Shown here: positions 27,242-35,289 of the stretch, piece after piece
How positions within the stretch are numbered: the first letter of the stretch is position 1
How the letters are laid out: every line of letters begins with the position of its first letter
Assembly: GCA_934446355.1 (NCBI GenBank)
Contig: CAKSEC010000006.1
Location: forward strand, 65,498 to 129,497
Length of the DNA stretch: 64,000 nt
From: an uncultured Oscillospiraceae bacterium
GTDB taxonomy: Bacteria; Bacillota; Clostridia; Oscillospirales; Ruminococcaceae
Reading direction: 5' to 3'
Program-made: the position numbers and the translations under genes
Notes under the pieces: generated by a model
Database searches by the model: none
What the model was told of the DNA's origin: nothing
Seen by the model: the letters and a program-made list of their open reading frames with translations, nothing else

Positions 27242-28194
27242 CCAAGGACAGGCGGGCGTTTATCCTGCGCACTGCGCTCTGCGCCACTCTTGCCGCCATC
27301 ATGACCGGAGCGGCGGAGATACTGGGCGAAAAAGAGATAATATTCCCTGAGATAGCTGCGCTTGCTGTCGGCGCAGTCGCTGCACCTAAGCAGTCATGGC
27401 AAGTCAGCAAGTTTCGCATGGTGCTTCTCATCGCCGTATGCTCGGTCGCCGGAATACTCACTGTGCGGTTCAGCCCGCTTCCAAAGGCGGAAAATATCGT
27501 TGTCGCATATCTTGTATGTCAGGCGCTTCTGATGTTGTCACGTACAAGCTTTGCGCCGCTGATAAGCGCAGCGGTGCTGCCGATACTCATGGATACCGAA
27601 ACTATTATTTACCCGATATCGGCGGTGTCAATGACGGTGCTGACCATTGCAGCAAGAAGCATTCTCGAACGTCTGGGGTACTGCGAAAAAGCGGAGTTTG
27701 CGCCGCTGCCGCCGCCCGCAGGCTCAAAAATCCTTTCTGCGCTTGTGAGGACTGCAGTCATTCAGGCGGCTATATTCCCGCTTTTGCATTTCGGGTATAG
27801 GTTCTGCATTGCGCCGCCGCTGCTGGTGGCATTCACGGAGTTCTCGCAGCCGGAAAGCAAGGCTCGCCTGCACCCGATAAGGGCTGTCGCAGTTATTGCG
27901 GCGTGTGCGCTTGCGGGGGCTGCTCTGCGATATCTGCTGTGCATTCTTGCGGGAATGCCGATAACCGCTGCGGCTGTGCTGTCAGTGCTTTTTGCGCTTG
28001 CCCTGATGAAGCTATCCGGAATGTATATCCCGCCCGCCGGCGCACTGGGTATGCTTCCGATGATAATTCCGCAGGAATCTCTGCCGACGTATCCGCTGCA
28101 AATACTTGTAGGTGCTTCTGTTCTAATGTGCATGGCAATGACTATCGGGCGCATTTATGGCAGGTCGGGCGAAAAGCAAGACGTTAATTCATGA
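27238..28194 (+). CDS. Polytopic membrane protein of unknown function
   Basis: A 318-residue protein with about eight to ten hydrophobic segments in two halves, each ending in a Pro-rich loop (PLISAAVLPILMDTE; PPAGALGMLPMIIPQE). The repeat pattern is reminiscent of HPP-type membrane proteins, but I cannot assign it firmly. The GTG start overlaps the stop of the tocopherol-cyclase-like gene (GTGA), so the two are translationally coupled and probably act together. A terminator follows. Confidence 0.7.
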   Translation: MTKDRRAFILRTALCATLAAIMTGAAEILGEKEIIFPEIAALAVGAVAAPKQSWQVSKFRMVLLIAVCSVAGILTVRFSPLPKAENIVVAYLVCQALLMLSRTSFAPLISAAVLPILMDTETIIYPISAVSMTVLTIAARSILERLGYCEKAEFAPLPPPAGSKILSALVRTAVIQAAIFPLLHFGYRFCIAPPLLVAFTEFSQPESKARLHPIRAVAVIAACALAGAALRYLLCILAGMPITAAAVLSVLFALALMKLSGMYIPPAGALGMLPMIIPQESLPTYPLQILVGASVLMCMAMTIGRIYGRSGEKQDVNS

Positions 28195-28202
28195 ATATAA
28201 TA

Positions 28203-28240
28203 ATGGGGCTGTTTTAATTCAGCCCCATCTTTCTATTTTT
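28203..28240 (+). terminator. Rho-independent terminator
   Basis: ATGGGGCTG pairs with CAGCCCCAT, followed by CTTTCTATTTTTT. The tail overlaps the last codons of the convergent CYTH gene. Confidence 0.85.
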
Positions 28241-28814
28241 TCAAGTACTCAAGCAGAAACCGCCTGATTTTTCCGGTCACTGGTGCGCCGTGGTCAAGCG
28301 TTACTTGACCCTCTATTTCCGAAAGCACTTTGCGTGCCGCCGCTTCGTCAGTAAACTCGACTTCCAGTTCGTAGTCGGTTTTGCCGAAATATTCGCTTTT
28401 GTCGAGGTCTATTTCCCCGCCGGCGAACCGCTTCACGCTTCTTGCGGTGTAAAGGCAGCCGAGAAGCTTAGCGTCCGGAAGCCCCGAAATGCCCGATAAT
28501 TCCGAAAGTACGCTGCCCGAAATGCTTTCCGGTATTTCACTGAACTCCCGTTCAAGTTCTTTTCTCGATACCGCCGAAAGCCCGCTCTCGCTGTTCTCCG
28601 CTTCCGGCAGGACGTCTGCTGGCAGCTTCATCTGCAGGAGAAATTTGCCCGATATAGTCCTGACGCGCACGGTAATGTGATTATCGCTGTAATACAGATC
28701 GCCTGTATCGTAATAATGATTCACCTGTTCAAGTTCGCCGTCCCATGAATAGAGGGAATGCACTGCGTTATACTGCGCTTCGGTGAGCATTATCTTAAAT
28801 TCGTTCTCAGTCAT
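28233..28814 (-). CDS. CYTH-domain phosphohydrolase
   Basis: A 193-residue CYTH (triphosphate tunnel) protein. The N-terminus carries the ExExK signature as ENEFK, and acidic/basic strands line the tunnel (ITVRVRT, FLLQMKLP, EIDLDKSEYFG, YELEVEFTD). Family members hydrolyse inorganic triphosphate, thiamine triphosphate or nucleoside triphosphates with Mg or Mn; the substrate here is open. It is third in a minus-strand run after the phosphodiesterase and biotin ligase genes, 12 nt behind birA. Confidence 0.88.
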   Translation of the reverse strand: MTENEFKIMLTEAQYNAVHSLYSWDGELEQVNHYYDTGDLYYSDNHITVRVRTISGKFLLQMKLPADVLPEAENSESGLSAVSRKELEREFSEIPESISGSVLSELSGISGLPDAKLLGCLYTARSVKRFAGGEIDLDKSEYFGKTDYELEVEFTDEAAARKVLSEIEGQVTLDHGAPVTGKIRRFLLEYLKK

Positions 28815-28826
28815 TTCAGCACCTCG

Positions 28827-29555
28827 TCAGATGTAATCCAGAAGCCCCCTGACGCTTACCTCGCCGGAGTTCACCTCAAACCTGCCGCTTTCATCGCTGC
28901 ATATCAGGAAGCCGTTTGGGGCTATATCCTCTGCGATAGCCCTGCGTTCTTCATCACCGCTGATAATGCGTATCTCTCTGCCTAAAGTAAGGCAGCGGCG
29001 CTTATAGCCGCCGTACACTGCGGAAAAACCGTCCTGCGAATATTCGTACAGACGTCCGGCGATATCGCAGGCAAGCTGAATCCGGTCTGCTGGCTCAAAG
29101 CCTGTCAGCATTTTCAGCGAGCCGCCGTGGGGCAGTCCCGCCTGTGCGAAGAACTCCGCAGGCTGCGCAAGATTAATGCCGATTCCGCACACCACGTCTA
29201 TCGAGGAACCAAAACACACGCTCTCGCATAGAATACCACATAGCTTATGCCCCTGCAGGATAATGTCGTTGGGCCACTTTATGCCGAACCGCTCGTCAGG
29301 GAGCAGGGCTTCAAGGCTCTCGCAGACTGCGACAGCGGCACACAGGGTCAGCGTATCAGCGTGCTTCGGGCTTTTCAGCAGCAGCGAAAACGGCAGCATA
29401 CCGCCGTCCGCAAGCCAGCCGTGTCCACGCCTGCCCTTTCCGGCAGTTTGTATGTCAGCGGTAACAAGCGTTCCGTCAGGGCATTCTGCACGATGCTGCT
29501 TCAGATAGCTGTTGGTGGAATCGACCTCGTTCAGATGAATGCAGTTCAGGGTCAT
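28827..29555 (-). CDS. birA: Biotin-[acetyl-CoA carboxylase] ligase
   Basis: A 242-residue enzyme that joins biotin to carboxylase carrier domains through biotinyl-AMP. It shows the biotinyl-AMP loop as GKGRRGHGW near residue 40, KWPNDI near 94, and CGIGINL. It lacks the N-terminal helix-turn-helix of bifunctional BirA, so it is a ligase only. It overlaps the upstream phosphodiesterase gene by 4 nt. Confidence 0.93.
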   Translation of the reverse strand: MTLNCIHLNEVDSTNSYLKQHRAECPDGTLVTADIQTAGKGRRGHGWLADGGMLPFSLLLKSPKHADTLTLCAAVAVCESLEALLPDERFGIKWPNDIILQGHKLCGILCESVCFGSSIDVVCGIGINLAQPAEFFAQAGLPHGGSLKMLTGFEPADRIQLACDIAGRLYEYSQDGFSAVYGGYKRRCLTLGREIRIISGDEERRAIAEDIAPNGFLICSDESGRFEVNSGEVSVRGLLDYI

Positions 29556-30034
29556 TTCTTCACCGAGATTATGTTCATCTGTATCTCGCCGGAACTTGAC
29601 AGCATGATAATGCCATAGGTAGGGTCGTTGTGATTCCTTGGGCTGTCAAGGCTGCCGGGATTCATCACGAATATGTCGTCTATGACTTCGGTGCGGTAAA
29701 GGTGAGTATGCCCGAAAAGCGCTATTTTGCAGTCCTCAGCCTTCGCTGCGGCGATAAGACCGTCAAGACCGTTATGCACATCCTCGTGATGTCCGTGGCA
29801 GCAATATATCTTATATCCGCACGCTGTCACCACCTGATGGGCACGGTGCATTCCGTAATCGCAGTTTCCTGCGACATATACCATTGCCTTTTCAGGGTGA
29901 AGATTGTGAATGTCACGTGCTTCATTCTCTCCGTCGCCGAGATGGATTATCAGGTCTGCGTCAAGGTTTTTGTTTACTGCGTCATTCAGAACGGCAAAAT
30001 TCCTGTGAGTATCAGACACTACAAGTATTTTCAA
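29552..30034 (-). CDS. YfcE-like metallophosphoesterase
   Basis: A 160-residue calcineurin-fold phosphodiesterase with the full metal-site set: SDTHRN near residue 8, HLGDGEN, GNCD, CCHGHH and GHTH near 118. Members of the YfcE/MJ0936 group cleave phosphodiesters such as bis-pNPP in vitro; the cellular substrate is unknown. It is first in a three-gene operon with birA and the CYTH gene. The 158-bp region upstream is AT-rich. Confidence 0.9.
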   Translation of the reverse strand: MKILVVSDTHRNFAVLNDAVNKNLDADLIIHLGDGENEARDIHNLHPEKAMVYVAGNCDYGMHRAHQVVTACGYKIYCCHGHHEDVHNGLDGLIAAAKAEDCKIALFGHTHLYRTEVIDDIFVMNPGSLDSPRNHNDPTYGIIMLSSSGEIQMNIISVKK

Positions 30035-30192
30035 TTGAATGAGTTCCTTTCCCTTTTTATACCATATAATAGGTTCTAATAATACATATTATATCATAAA
30101 AATCAACTGAATAAAAGGGGGCTTTGCAGTTATTTTCAAAAAAAGTCGCATGATCTTACACAATCTGGCACATTGATCAGGAGGTACACGCC

Positions 30193-30429
30193 ATGAACAA
30201 CAACGATTTTGACAAGCTGATAAAGTCCGCAAGCGAGAAGCTGGGTTCTTCACCGGAGAATCTCAAAAAGACCATCGAGAAAAAGGACCTTACTGCGCTG
30301 TCCTCTGTCCTGACTAAATCAGACAAAGAGAAACTGCGCAAGGTGCTCGCCGACAAGGAACTGATGAAGCAGTTAAAAACCGCCGGCTCACCGGAGGAGG
30401 TCCTGCGGCTGCTCGGAAGCATGAAATAG
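30193..30429 (+). CDS. Small charged helical protein of unknown function
   Basis: A 78-residue acidic/basic, mostly helical protein (LIKSASEKLGSSPENLKKTI) with no signal or membrane segment. A good AGGAGG site precedes the ATG. It heads a run of three small genes upstream of the cysteine operon. I recognise no domain. The regular heptad-like spacing of leucines suggests a helical bundle or coiled coil. Confidence 0.7.
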   Translation: MNNNDFDKLIKSASEKLGSSPENLKKTIEKKDLTALSSVLTKSDKEKLRKVLADKELMKQLKTAGSPEEVLRLLGSMK

Positions 30430-30466
30430 CATATAACGCTGAGCCAGACAGACCGGAGGTGAGTGC

Positions 30467-30778
30467 ATGGACAATATAGAGGATATCCTCCGTGCACTTT
30501 CGGAGGACAGTCCCGAAGATGAAAACAAGCCGCAGGAGAACTCCGGCGGGGAGGGTCTGTTCTCCGGTATCGACCTTGGAATGATGGCGAAAGCGGCGAG
30601 CCTGATGGGCTCAGTCGGCGCACCGAGCGACGACGAAAAGCTGCTGCTCGCACTCAGACCGCTTCTTCGTGAGGAGAACCGCACAAAGGTGGATACTGCG
30701 GTAAGGCTGCTTAAGCTGATCTCGCTGCTTCCGCTTCTCAAGGAATTAGGGCTGTTTGGCATGGGACAGGGGGAATAG
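30467..30778 (+). CDS. Small protein of unknown function
   Basis: A 103-residue protein with an acidic, disordered N-terminal third, a Gly/Met-rich middle (GLFSGIDLGMMAKAASLMGS) and a leucine-rich amphipathic C-terminus (RLLKLISLLPLLKELGLFG). It may associate peripherally with the membrane. GGAGGTGAG precedes the ATG. It is second of three small genes; the third starts 2 nt after its stop. Confidence 0.72.
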   Translation: MDNIEDILRALSEDSPEDENKPQENSGGEGLFSGIDLGMMAKAASLMGSVGAPSDDEKLLLALRPLLREENRTKVDTAVRLLKLISLLPLLKELGLFGMGQGE

Positions 30779-30780
30779 TC

Positions 30781-31083
30781 ATGGTATGGAGAGCGGAGCA
30801 GTCGCCGCTTTATCAGTCGGTAGAGAGATTCAACAGCGGTTCAGGCAGCACTGAATGCGGCTGCAAAACCGAGGAATGCAGTCAGACTGCCGACCACAGC
30901 GAAAAGCAATGCAGACAGCCTGAGCAGTTCATCAGGAACAATGCGAACGGCGGCGGTAATATGCTGCAGCGTATCATGAGCGATAAGGACGCACTTCTTA
31001 TCGTGGCTCTGATACTGCTTCTCTGGCATGAAAAAGCGGATATTAAGCTTATCGCTGCGCTTGCTTTTGTGCTCATGGGATAA
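30781..31083 (+). CDS. Small membrane protein of unknown function
   Basis: A 100-residue protein with a Ser/Cys/Gln-rich hydrophilic N-terminus containing four cysteines (ECGCKTEEC, KQC) and a C-terminal hydrophobic pair (DALLIVALILLLWHEKADIK, then LIAALAFVLMG). The Cys cluster may bind metal. It is translated right behind the second small gene, so the three form one operon. No known family recognised. Confidence 0.7.
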   Translation: MVWRAEQSPLYQSVERFNSGSGSTECGCKTEECSQTADHSEKQCRQPEQFIRNNANGGGNMLQRIMSDKDALLIVALILLLWHEKADIKLIAALAFVLMG

Positions 31084-31112
31084 AATATTTTCAGGAAAAT
31101 GCTGTTTACCCC

Positions 31113-31141
31113 TTGAAAAATTCTTTAAGATGGGTTATAAT
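31113..31141 (+). promoter_or_regulatory. Promoter of the cysE-cysS transcript
   Basis: TTGAAA and TATAAT are separated by 17 bp, immediately upstream of the T-box leader. Confidence 0.8.
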
Positions 31142-31147
31142 ATCATT

Positions 31148-31400
31148 ATATGTATTTACAAAGGCTTTGACCAGTCAGAGTACCCGAAAGGCTGACCCCC
31201 AGAGAGCGGCACGTTGGTGTGAGTGCTGCGGCAGTCCCGGCGAAAGTGCGGCTGTGAGCTGATCCGGCGAAAATCAGGCGATAGTAGTCGGGTACGTTTC
31301 CTGCGTTAAGGGAAAAGAGGGGCAGTCCGTCAGGATAGCCCGAAGCGAAGTGGAACAGCGGTCACACGCCTTCGCACCAAAACGGTGCGGAGGTTTTTTT
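31148..31400 (+). ncRNA. T-box leader specific for tRNA-Cys
   Basis: The 250-nt leader has the AGAGAG box near 31200, a specifier loop with TGC (Cys) at about 31224-31229, the T-box core around AAGTGGAACAGCGG (31348-31361), and a terminator TCGCACC-AAAA-CGGTGCGG with a T7 tail. The T-box bulge UGGA pairs with the UCCA end of tRNA-Cys, whose discriminator base is U. Uncharged tRNA-Cys should therefore relieve termination. Confidence 0.9.
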
Positions 31401-31450
31401 AATTTCGCACCACTATCCAACACAGATACAGACTGAATACCGGAGGTATT

Positions 31451-32116
31451 ATGTTTGACCGATTAAAGGAAGAAATAGCTTCCATCAAAGCAAGAGATCC
31501 CGCAGTCCGTTCTGCGCTTGAGGTAATATTTCTTTATCCGTCATTCAAGGCACTGAGATCCTACCGCAGGGCGCACTGGTTCTATGAACGGGGACACTAC
31601 TTCATCGCCCGCTGGATATCCCAGAGGTCACGAAATAAAACGGGCATTGAGATACACCCCGGTGCGAAGATAGGCAAGGGGCTTTTCATCGACCATGGCT
31701 CAGGCGTTGTAATAGGCGAAACCACCGAGATCGGCGACTACTGTACGCTTTACCAGAACGTCACGCTCGGCGGTACGGGCAAGGACACCGGAAAGCGCCA
31801 CCCAACGCTCGGCAGCAACGTCATGGTCGGCGCAGGCGCAAGGGTGTTAGGACCGATGAAGATAGGCGATAATTCAAAGATAGCCGCAAATGCGGTCGTG
31901 CTGGAGGAAGTCCCGCCAAACTGCACCGCAGTCGGAGTGCCCGCAAGGGTGGTCAAGCGTGACGGCGTGAGAGTCGCTTCGGCAGACGGGTGCGACCTCG
32001 ACCAGATACACATTCCAGACCCAATATCGCAGCTTTTATGCGAGCATATGTATAAGATAGAATGTCTGGAAAAGGAGATCGACGACCTGAAAAAACAGCT
32101 TGATGACCACAAATAA
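31451..32116 (+). CDS. cysE: Serine O-acetyltransferase
   Basis: A 221-residue left-handed beta-helix acyltransferase that makes O-acetylserine from serine and acetyl-CoA, the committed step to cysteine. It has the hexapeptide repeats and active-site run GIEIHPGAKIGKGLFIDHGS near residue 63, GNVTLGGTG-type sequence QNVTLGGTGKD, and a C-terminal coiled-coil tail (LEKEIDDLKKQL). It is the first gene behind the Cys T-box, so its expression follows tRNA-Cys charging. GGAGG precedes the ATG. Confidence 0.95.
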   Translation: MFDRLKEEIASIKARDPAVRSALEVIFLYPSFKALRSYRRAHWFYERGHYFIARWISQRSRNKTGIEIHPGAKIGKGLFIDHGSGVVIGETTEIGDYCTLYQNVTLGGTGKDTGKRHPTLGSNVMVGAGARVLGPMKIGDNSKIAANAVVLEEVPPNCTAVGVPARVVKRDGVRVASADGCDLDQIHIPDPISQLLCEHMYKIECLEKEIDDLKKQLDDHK

Positions 32117-32144
32117 TTACGAAAATTCACAGGAGGAAAAATAT

Positions 32145-33542
32145 ATGCAGATCTACAACACAATGACCCGCCAGAAAGAGGAGCTGAAGCCCATCACTCC
32201 CGGCACAGTGAAAATATACGCCTGCGGTCCGACGGTGTATAACCTTATCCACATCGGAAACGCACGTGCGCTGTGCGTATTCGACACGCTGAGAAGATAT
32301 CTGGAATTTAGAGGCTACAAGGTTTTTTATGTCCAGAACTTCACAGACGTTGACGACAAGATAATCAAAAAGGCGAACGAACTTGGAAAGACCGCTTCCG
32401 AGGTGTCCGAGAATGCGATAAAGGAGTATTTCACGGACGCAGACGGTCTGAATGTGCGCCGTGCCGATGTCCACCCCAAGGTAACCGAGAATATGGACAT
32501 CATTATCGACATCGTAAAGACCCTTATCGAAAAGGGCTTTGCATATGAAGCGGACGGCGACGTATACTTCGACACCTCAAAGTTCCCGGAATACGGTAAG
32601 CTGTCGCATATGCCGCTGGAGGACCTGCAGGCAGGCGCACGTATCGAGGTCGGCGAAAAGAAGCGCGATCCGATGGATTTCGCAGTCTGGAAAGCCGCAA
32701 AGCCCGGCGAGCCTTACTGGGACTCTCCTTTCGGCAAGGGACGCCCTGGCTGGCATATCGAGTGCTCCGCAATGAGCCGCCACTACATCGGCGACACTCT
32801 TGATATCCACGGCGGCGGCGCTGACCTGATATTCCCGCACCACGAAAACGAAATTGCGCAGAGTGAATGCGCCACCGGTCAGCCGCTCGCAAATATCTGG
32901 ATGCACAACGGAATGCTGAACGTTGACGGCTCTAAGATGTCCAAATCCAAGGGCAACTTCTTCATGGTAAGAGATCTGTCAAAGGAATACGGCTATGAGC
33001 CTATCCGCTTCATGCTGCTGTCCGTGCACTACAGAAGCCAGCTCAACTACACCATCGAGGTAATAGAAAGCTGCAAGGCTGCGCTGCAGCGTCTGTATAC
33101 CTGCCGCGATACCCTGCGCCGTGCTCTGGACGCCGCTCCTGAGGGAGCAGCAAGCGAGCAGGCTCTTGCAGATGTAAAGCAGGCTCAGGAGCAGTTCATT
33201 AAGGTGATGGACGATGATTTCAACACCGCAGATGGTATCTCCACGATATTTGAACTTGTACGCCGTATAAACACCGCTTCTTCCTCCGGAAAGGAAACAA
33301 AGGGAACGCTGAAAGCTTATCTCGATGAATTTACGGCATTGACAAATGTGCTCGGTCTGTTGTATAATAATAACAGCGCAGACGAACAGATACCCGACGA
33401 GGTGACCCAGCTTCTCGAACAGCGTAAGGCTGCACGCAAGGCAAAGGATTTCGCGCTTGCAGACCAGCTCAGGGATAAGATATCCGAACTTGGCTGGACT
33501 GTCGAGGAAACACGTCAGGGCACTGTCGTAAAGAAAAAGTAA
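32145..33542 (+). CDS. cysS: Cysteinyl-tRNA synthetase
   Basis: A 465-residue class I synthetase. It has HIGNAR (the HIGH motif) near residue 37, the zinc site CGPTVYN/CSAM.../HHENE, and KMSKSKGN near 265. It charges tRNA-Cys. The start is the ATG after AGGAGG, giving a typical N-terminus; upstream in-frame codons overlap the end of cysE. Pairing with cysE under one Cys T-box couples cysteine synthesis to its use. Confidence 0.96.
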   Translation: MQIYNTMTRQKEELKPITPGTVKIYACGPTVYNLIHIGNARALCVFDTLRRYLEFRGYKVFYVQNFTDVDDKIIKKANELGKTASEVSENAIKEYFTDADGLNVRRADVHPKVTENMDIIIDIVKTLIEKGFAYEADGDVYFDTSKFPEYGKLSHMPLEDLQAGARIEVGEKKRDPMDFAVWKAAKPGEPYWDSPFGKGRPGWHIECSAMSRHYIGDTLDIHGGGADLIFPHHENEIAQSECATGQPLANIWMHNGMLNVDGSKMSKSKGNFFMVRDLSKEYGYEPIRFMLLSVHYRSQLNYTIEVIESCKAALQRLYTCRDTLRRALDAAPEGAASEQALADVKQAQEQFIKVMDDDFNTADGISTIFELVRRINTASSSGKETKGTLKAYLDEFTALTNVLGLLYNNNSADEQIPDEVTQLLEQRKAARKAKDFALADQLRDKISELGWTVEETRQGTVVKKK

Positions 33543-33558
33543 CGAACGAGGACATTTA

Positions 33559-34338
33559 ATGAAAAAGAAAATCTTCGCCGCAATTGCGGCAGGTGCCGTG
33601 ATATCCGGCGTAATGTCGATGTCAGGCTGCACCGTCACAAACTCAAACTATAACGCTATGGTGGATTACGACTTCAGCAGCGTGGAACTGGTTCAGCTTC
33701 AGCCGCCGGAGGACGGGGACACGATCGCGATAATCGACACCGATCTTGGTGAATTCAGGGCGGTGCTCTACGACGATATCTGCCCGAACTCCGTCAAGGC
33801 TTTCGTCGACAGGGCGAATGCCGGTGAATACGACAATATGCCGGTCTACGGCGTATTAAAAGACACCTATTTCCTCACCGGCGGCCGTGAAAATGACAAG
33901 GGAGAATATGTCTGCAGGAATGACGATTCCGAGGCAATAGAACTTGAATACAGCGTTGACCTGTGGCCTTTCAAGGGCTCGCTTGTGACATACTCAGAAC
34001 TTCCCGGCTATTCCGACGCAAGGTATCTTGTCTGCAACGTAGATTCCACCATCACTCAGGAAGATGTTGACGAACTGAAAAAGTCCATTATGGACAGCGA
34101 TAACAGGACCGACGTCGAAAAATCCAACATAACCAACCTCTTTGACAAGTTCATCGAAGTGGGCGGCGTTTTTGGAATGGCAGGCTATGTGACGGTATTC
34201 GGTCAGACCTATGAGGGAATGGACGTCGTTGAGCAGCTATGCGCGCTCCAGTCGGACGAAAGCACCTACCGCACACTTGATACGGTGATGATCAAATCGG
34301 TCAAGATATCGCAGTATGACAGTTCTGCGGCAGAATAA
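33559..34338 (+). CDS. Cyclophilin-like lipoprotein, probably catalytically inactive
   Basis: A 259-residue exported protein with a lipobox ending MSGC near residue 25. The rest follows the cyclophilin outline (IAIIDTDLGEFRAVLYDDIC, CPNSVKAFVDRANAGEYDNM, a VFGQTYEGMDVVEQL C-terminal strand). The catalytic HRVI is replaced by YGVL, and the QFYI strand present in its two neighbours is missing, so prolyl isomerase activity is unlikely. A chaperone or ligand-binding role is possible. It is the first of three tandem paralogues, 16 nt after cysS. Confidence 0.82.
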   Translation: MKKKIFAAIAAGAVISGVMSMSGCTVTNSNYNAMVDYDFSSVELVQLQPPEDGDTIAIIDTDLGEFRAVLYDDICPNSVKAFVDRANAGEYDNMPVYGVLKDTYFLTGGRENDKGEYVCRNDDSEAIELEYSVDLWPFKGSLVTYSELPGYSDARYLVCNVDSTITQEDVDELKKSIMDSDNRTDVEKSNITNLFDKFIEVGGVFGMAGYVTVFGQTYEGMDVVEQLCALQSDESTYRTLDTVMIKSVKISQYDSSAAE

Positions 34339-34362
34339 CGGCAAACAAGCGAAAGGAAAGCT

Positions 34363-35208
34363 ATGAAATTCAGGAATCTTATACTCGGCGCAGTTATATC
34401 AGCGCTTTGCGTCACAAGCGTCACCGCCTGCTCCAAGGCAGACCCCAGACAGCAGGCTCAGACCATGATCGAAAAGGCGCCGGCAAGCGGCGGCAACGAT
34501 CAGGACGTATCAATTCAGTCAGGCGACATGGTGGCTGAATTTGAGATCGAGGGCTATGGCACGATAAAAGCGAAGCTGTTCCCCGATATCGCACCGATAG
34601 GCGTGCAGAATTTCGCCGAACTTGCACTGGACGGCTACTACAGCGGCAAGAATATTCACCGCGTGATAAGCGGATTCATGTTCCAAGGCGGCTCTGAAAA
34701 CGGCGACGGCACGGGCGGCGACGCTGCGTACACCGGCAGCGACTCAAGCGATGCCACAAGCTTTGGTATTGAAGTAAGCGACAAGGCACGGCACTATTAC
34801 GGCGCACTGTGCTACGCAAATGCCGCAGGTCAGAACACCACGCAGTTCTATATCGTCAACAGCAAGACCACCGACGACCCGCAGGACTACAAAGACGCCA
34901 TAAGCATGGTCGAGGAATACCGCGCGGAATATGAGGAAGGCTCGGACGGCTATGTATACTACACCGCGCTTATCGAAAGGTATAATGCGGTTATAGATAT
35001 GCTCAACAACCTTACCGACAGATATAAGGAACTTGGCGGTACTCCGTCGCTCGACAACGACTACACCGTTTTCGGGCAGGTGGTCGAGGGCTTTGATGTT
35101 ATCGACAGCATTTCCGCTGCCGAGGTAACCACAAATTCCTCCGGTGAAGTAAGCAAGCCGGTCAAGGATATCATCATCAAATCGGTCAAGGTATATACTG
35201 CAGAGTAA
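34363..35208 (+). CDS. Cyclophilin-type peptidyl-prolyl isomerase, lipoprotein
   Basis: A 281-residue lipoprotein (lipobox VTAC near residue 23) with a complete cyclophilin domain: IGVQNFAELALDGYYSGKNI, IHRVISGFMFQGG, TTQFYIVNSK and VFGQVVEGFDVIDSI. An insert of about 45 residues between the QFYI strand and the final strands is helical and acidic. It should help fold exported proteins on the outer membrane surface. Second of three tandem paralogues. Confidence 0.92.
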   Translation: MKFRNLILGAVISALCVTSVTACSKADPRQQAQTMIEKAPASGGNDQDVSIQSGDMVAEFEIEGYGTIKAKLFPDIAPIGVQNFAELALDGYYSGKNIHRVISGFMFQGGSENGDGTGGDAAYTGSDSSDATSFGIEVSDKARHYYGALCYANAAGQNTTQFYIVNSKTTDDPQDYKDAISMVEEYRAEYEEGSDGYVYYTALIERYNAVIDMLNNLTDRYKELGGTPSLDNDYTVFGQVVEGFDVIDSISAAEVTTNSSGEVSKPVKDIIIKSVKVYTAE

Positions 35209-35289
35209 AGCGCACTGGCAGGGGCGCAGTACGCAGTCCCTTCACGGCATTGCCGCAGGTATTCCAAAAGACGGGAAAGGAATTATCTC

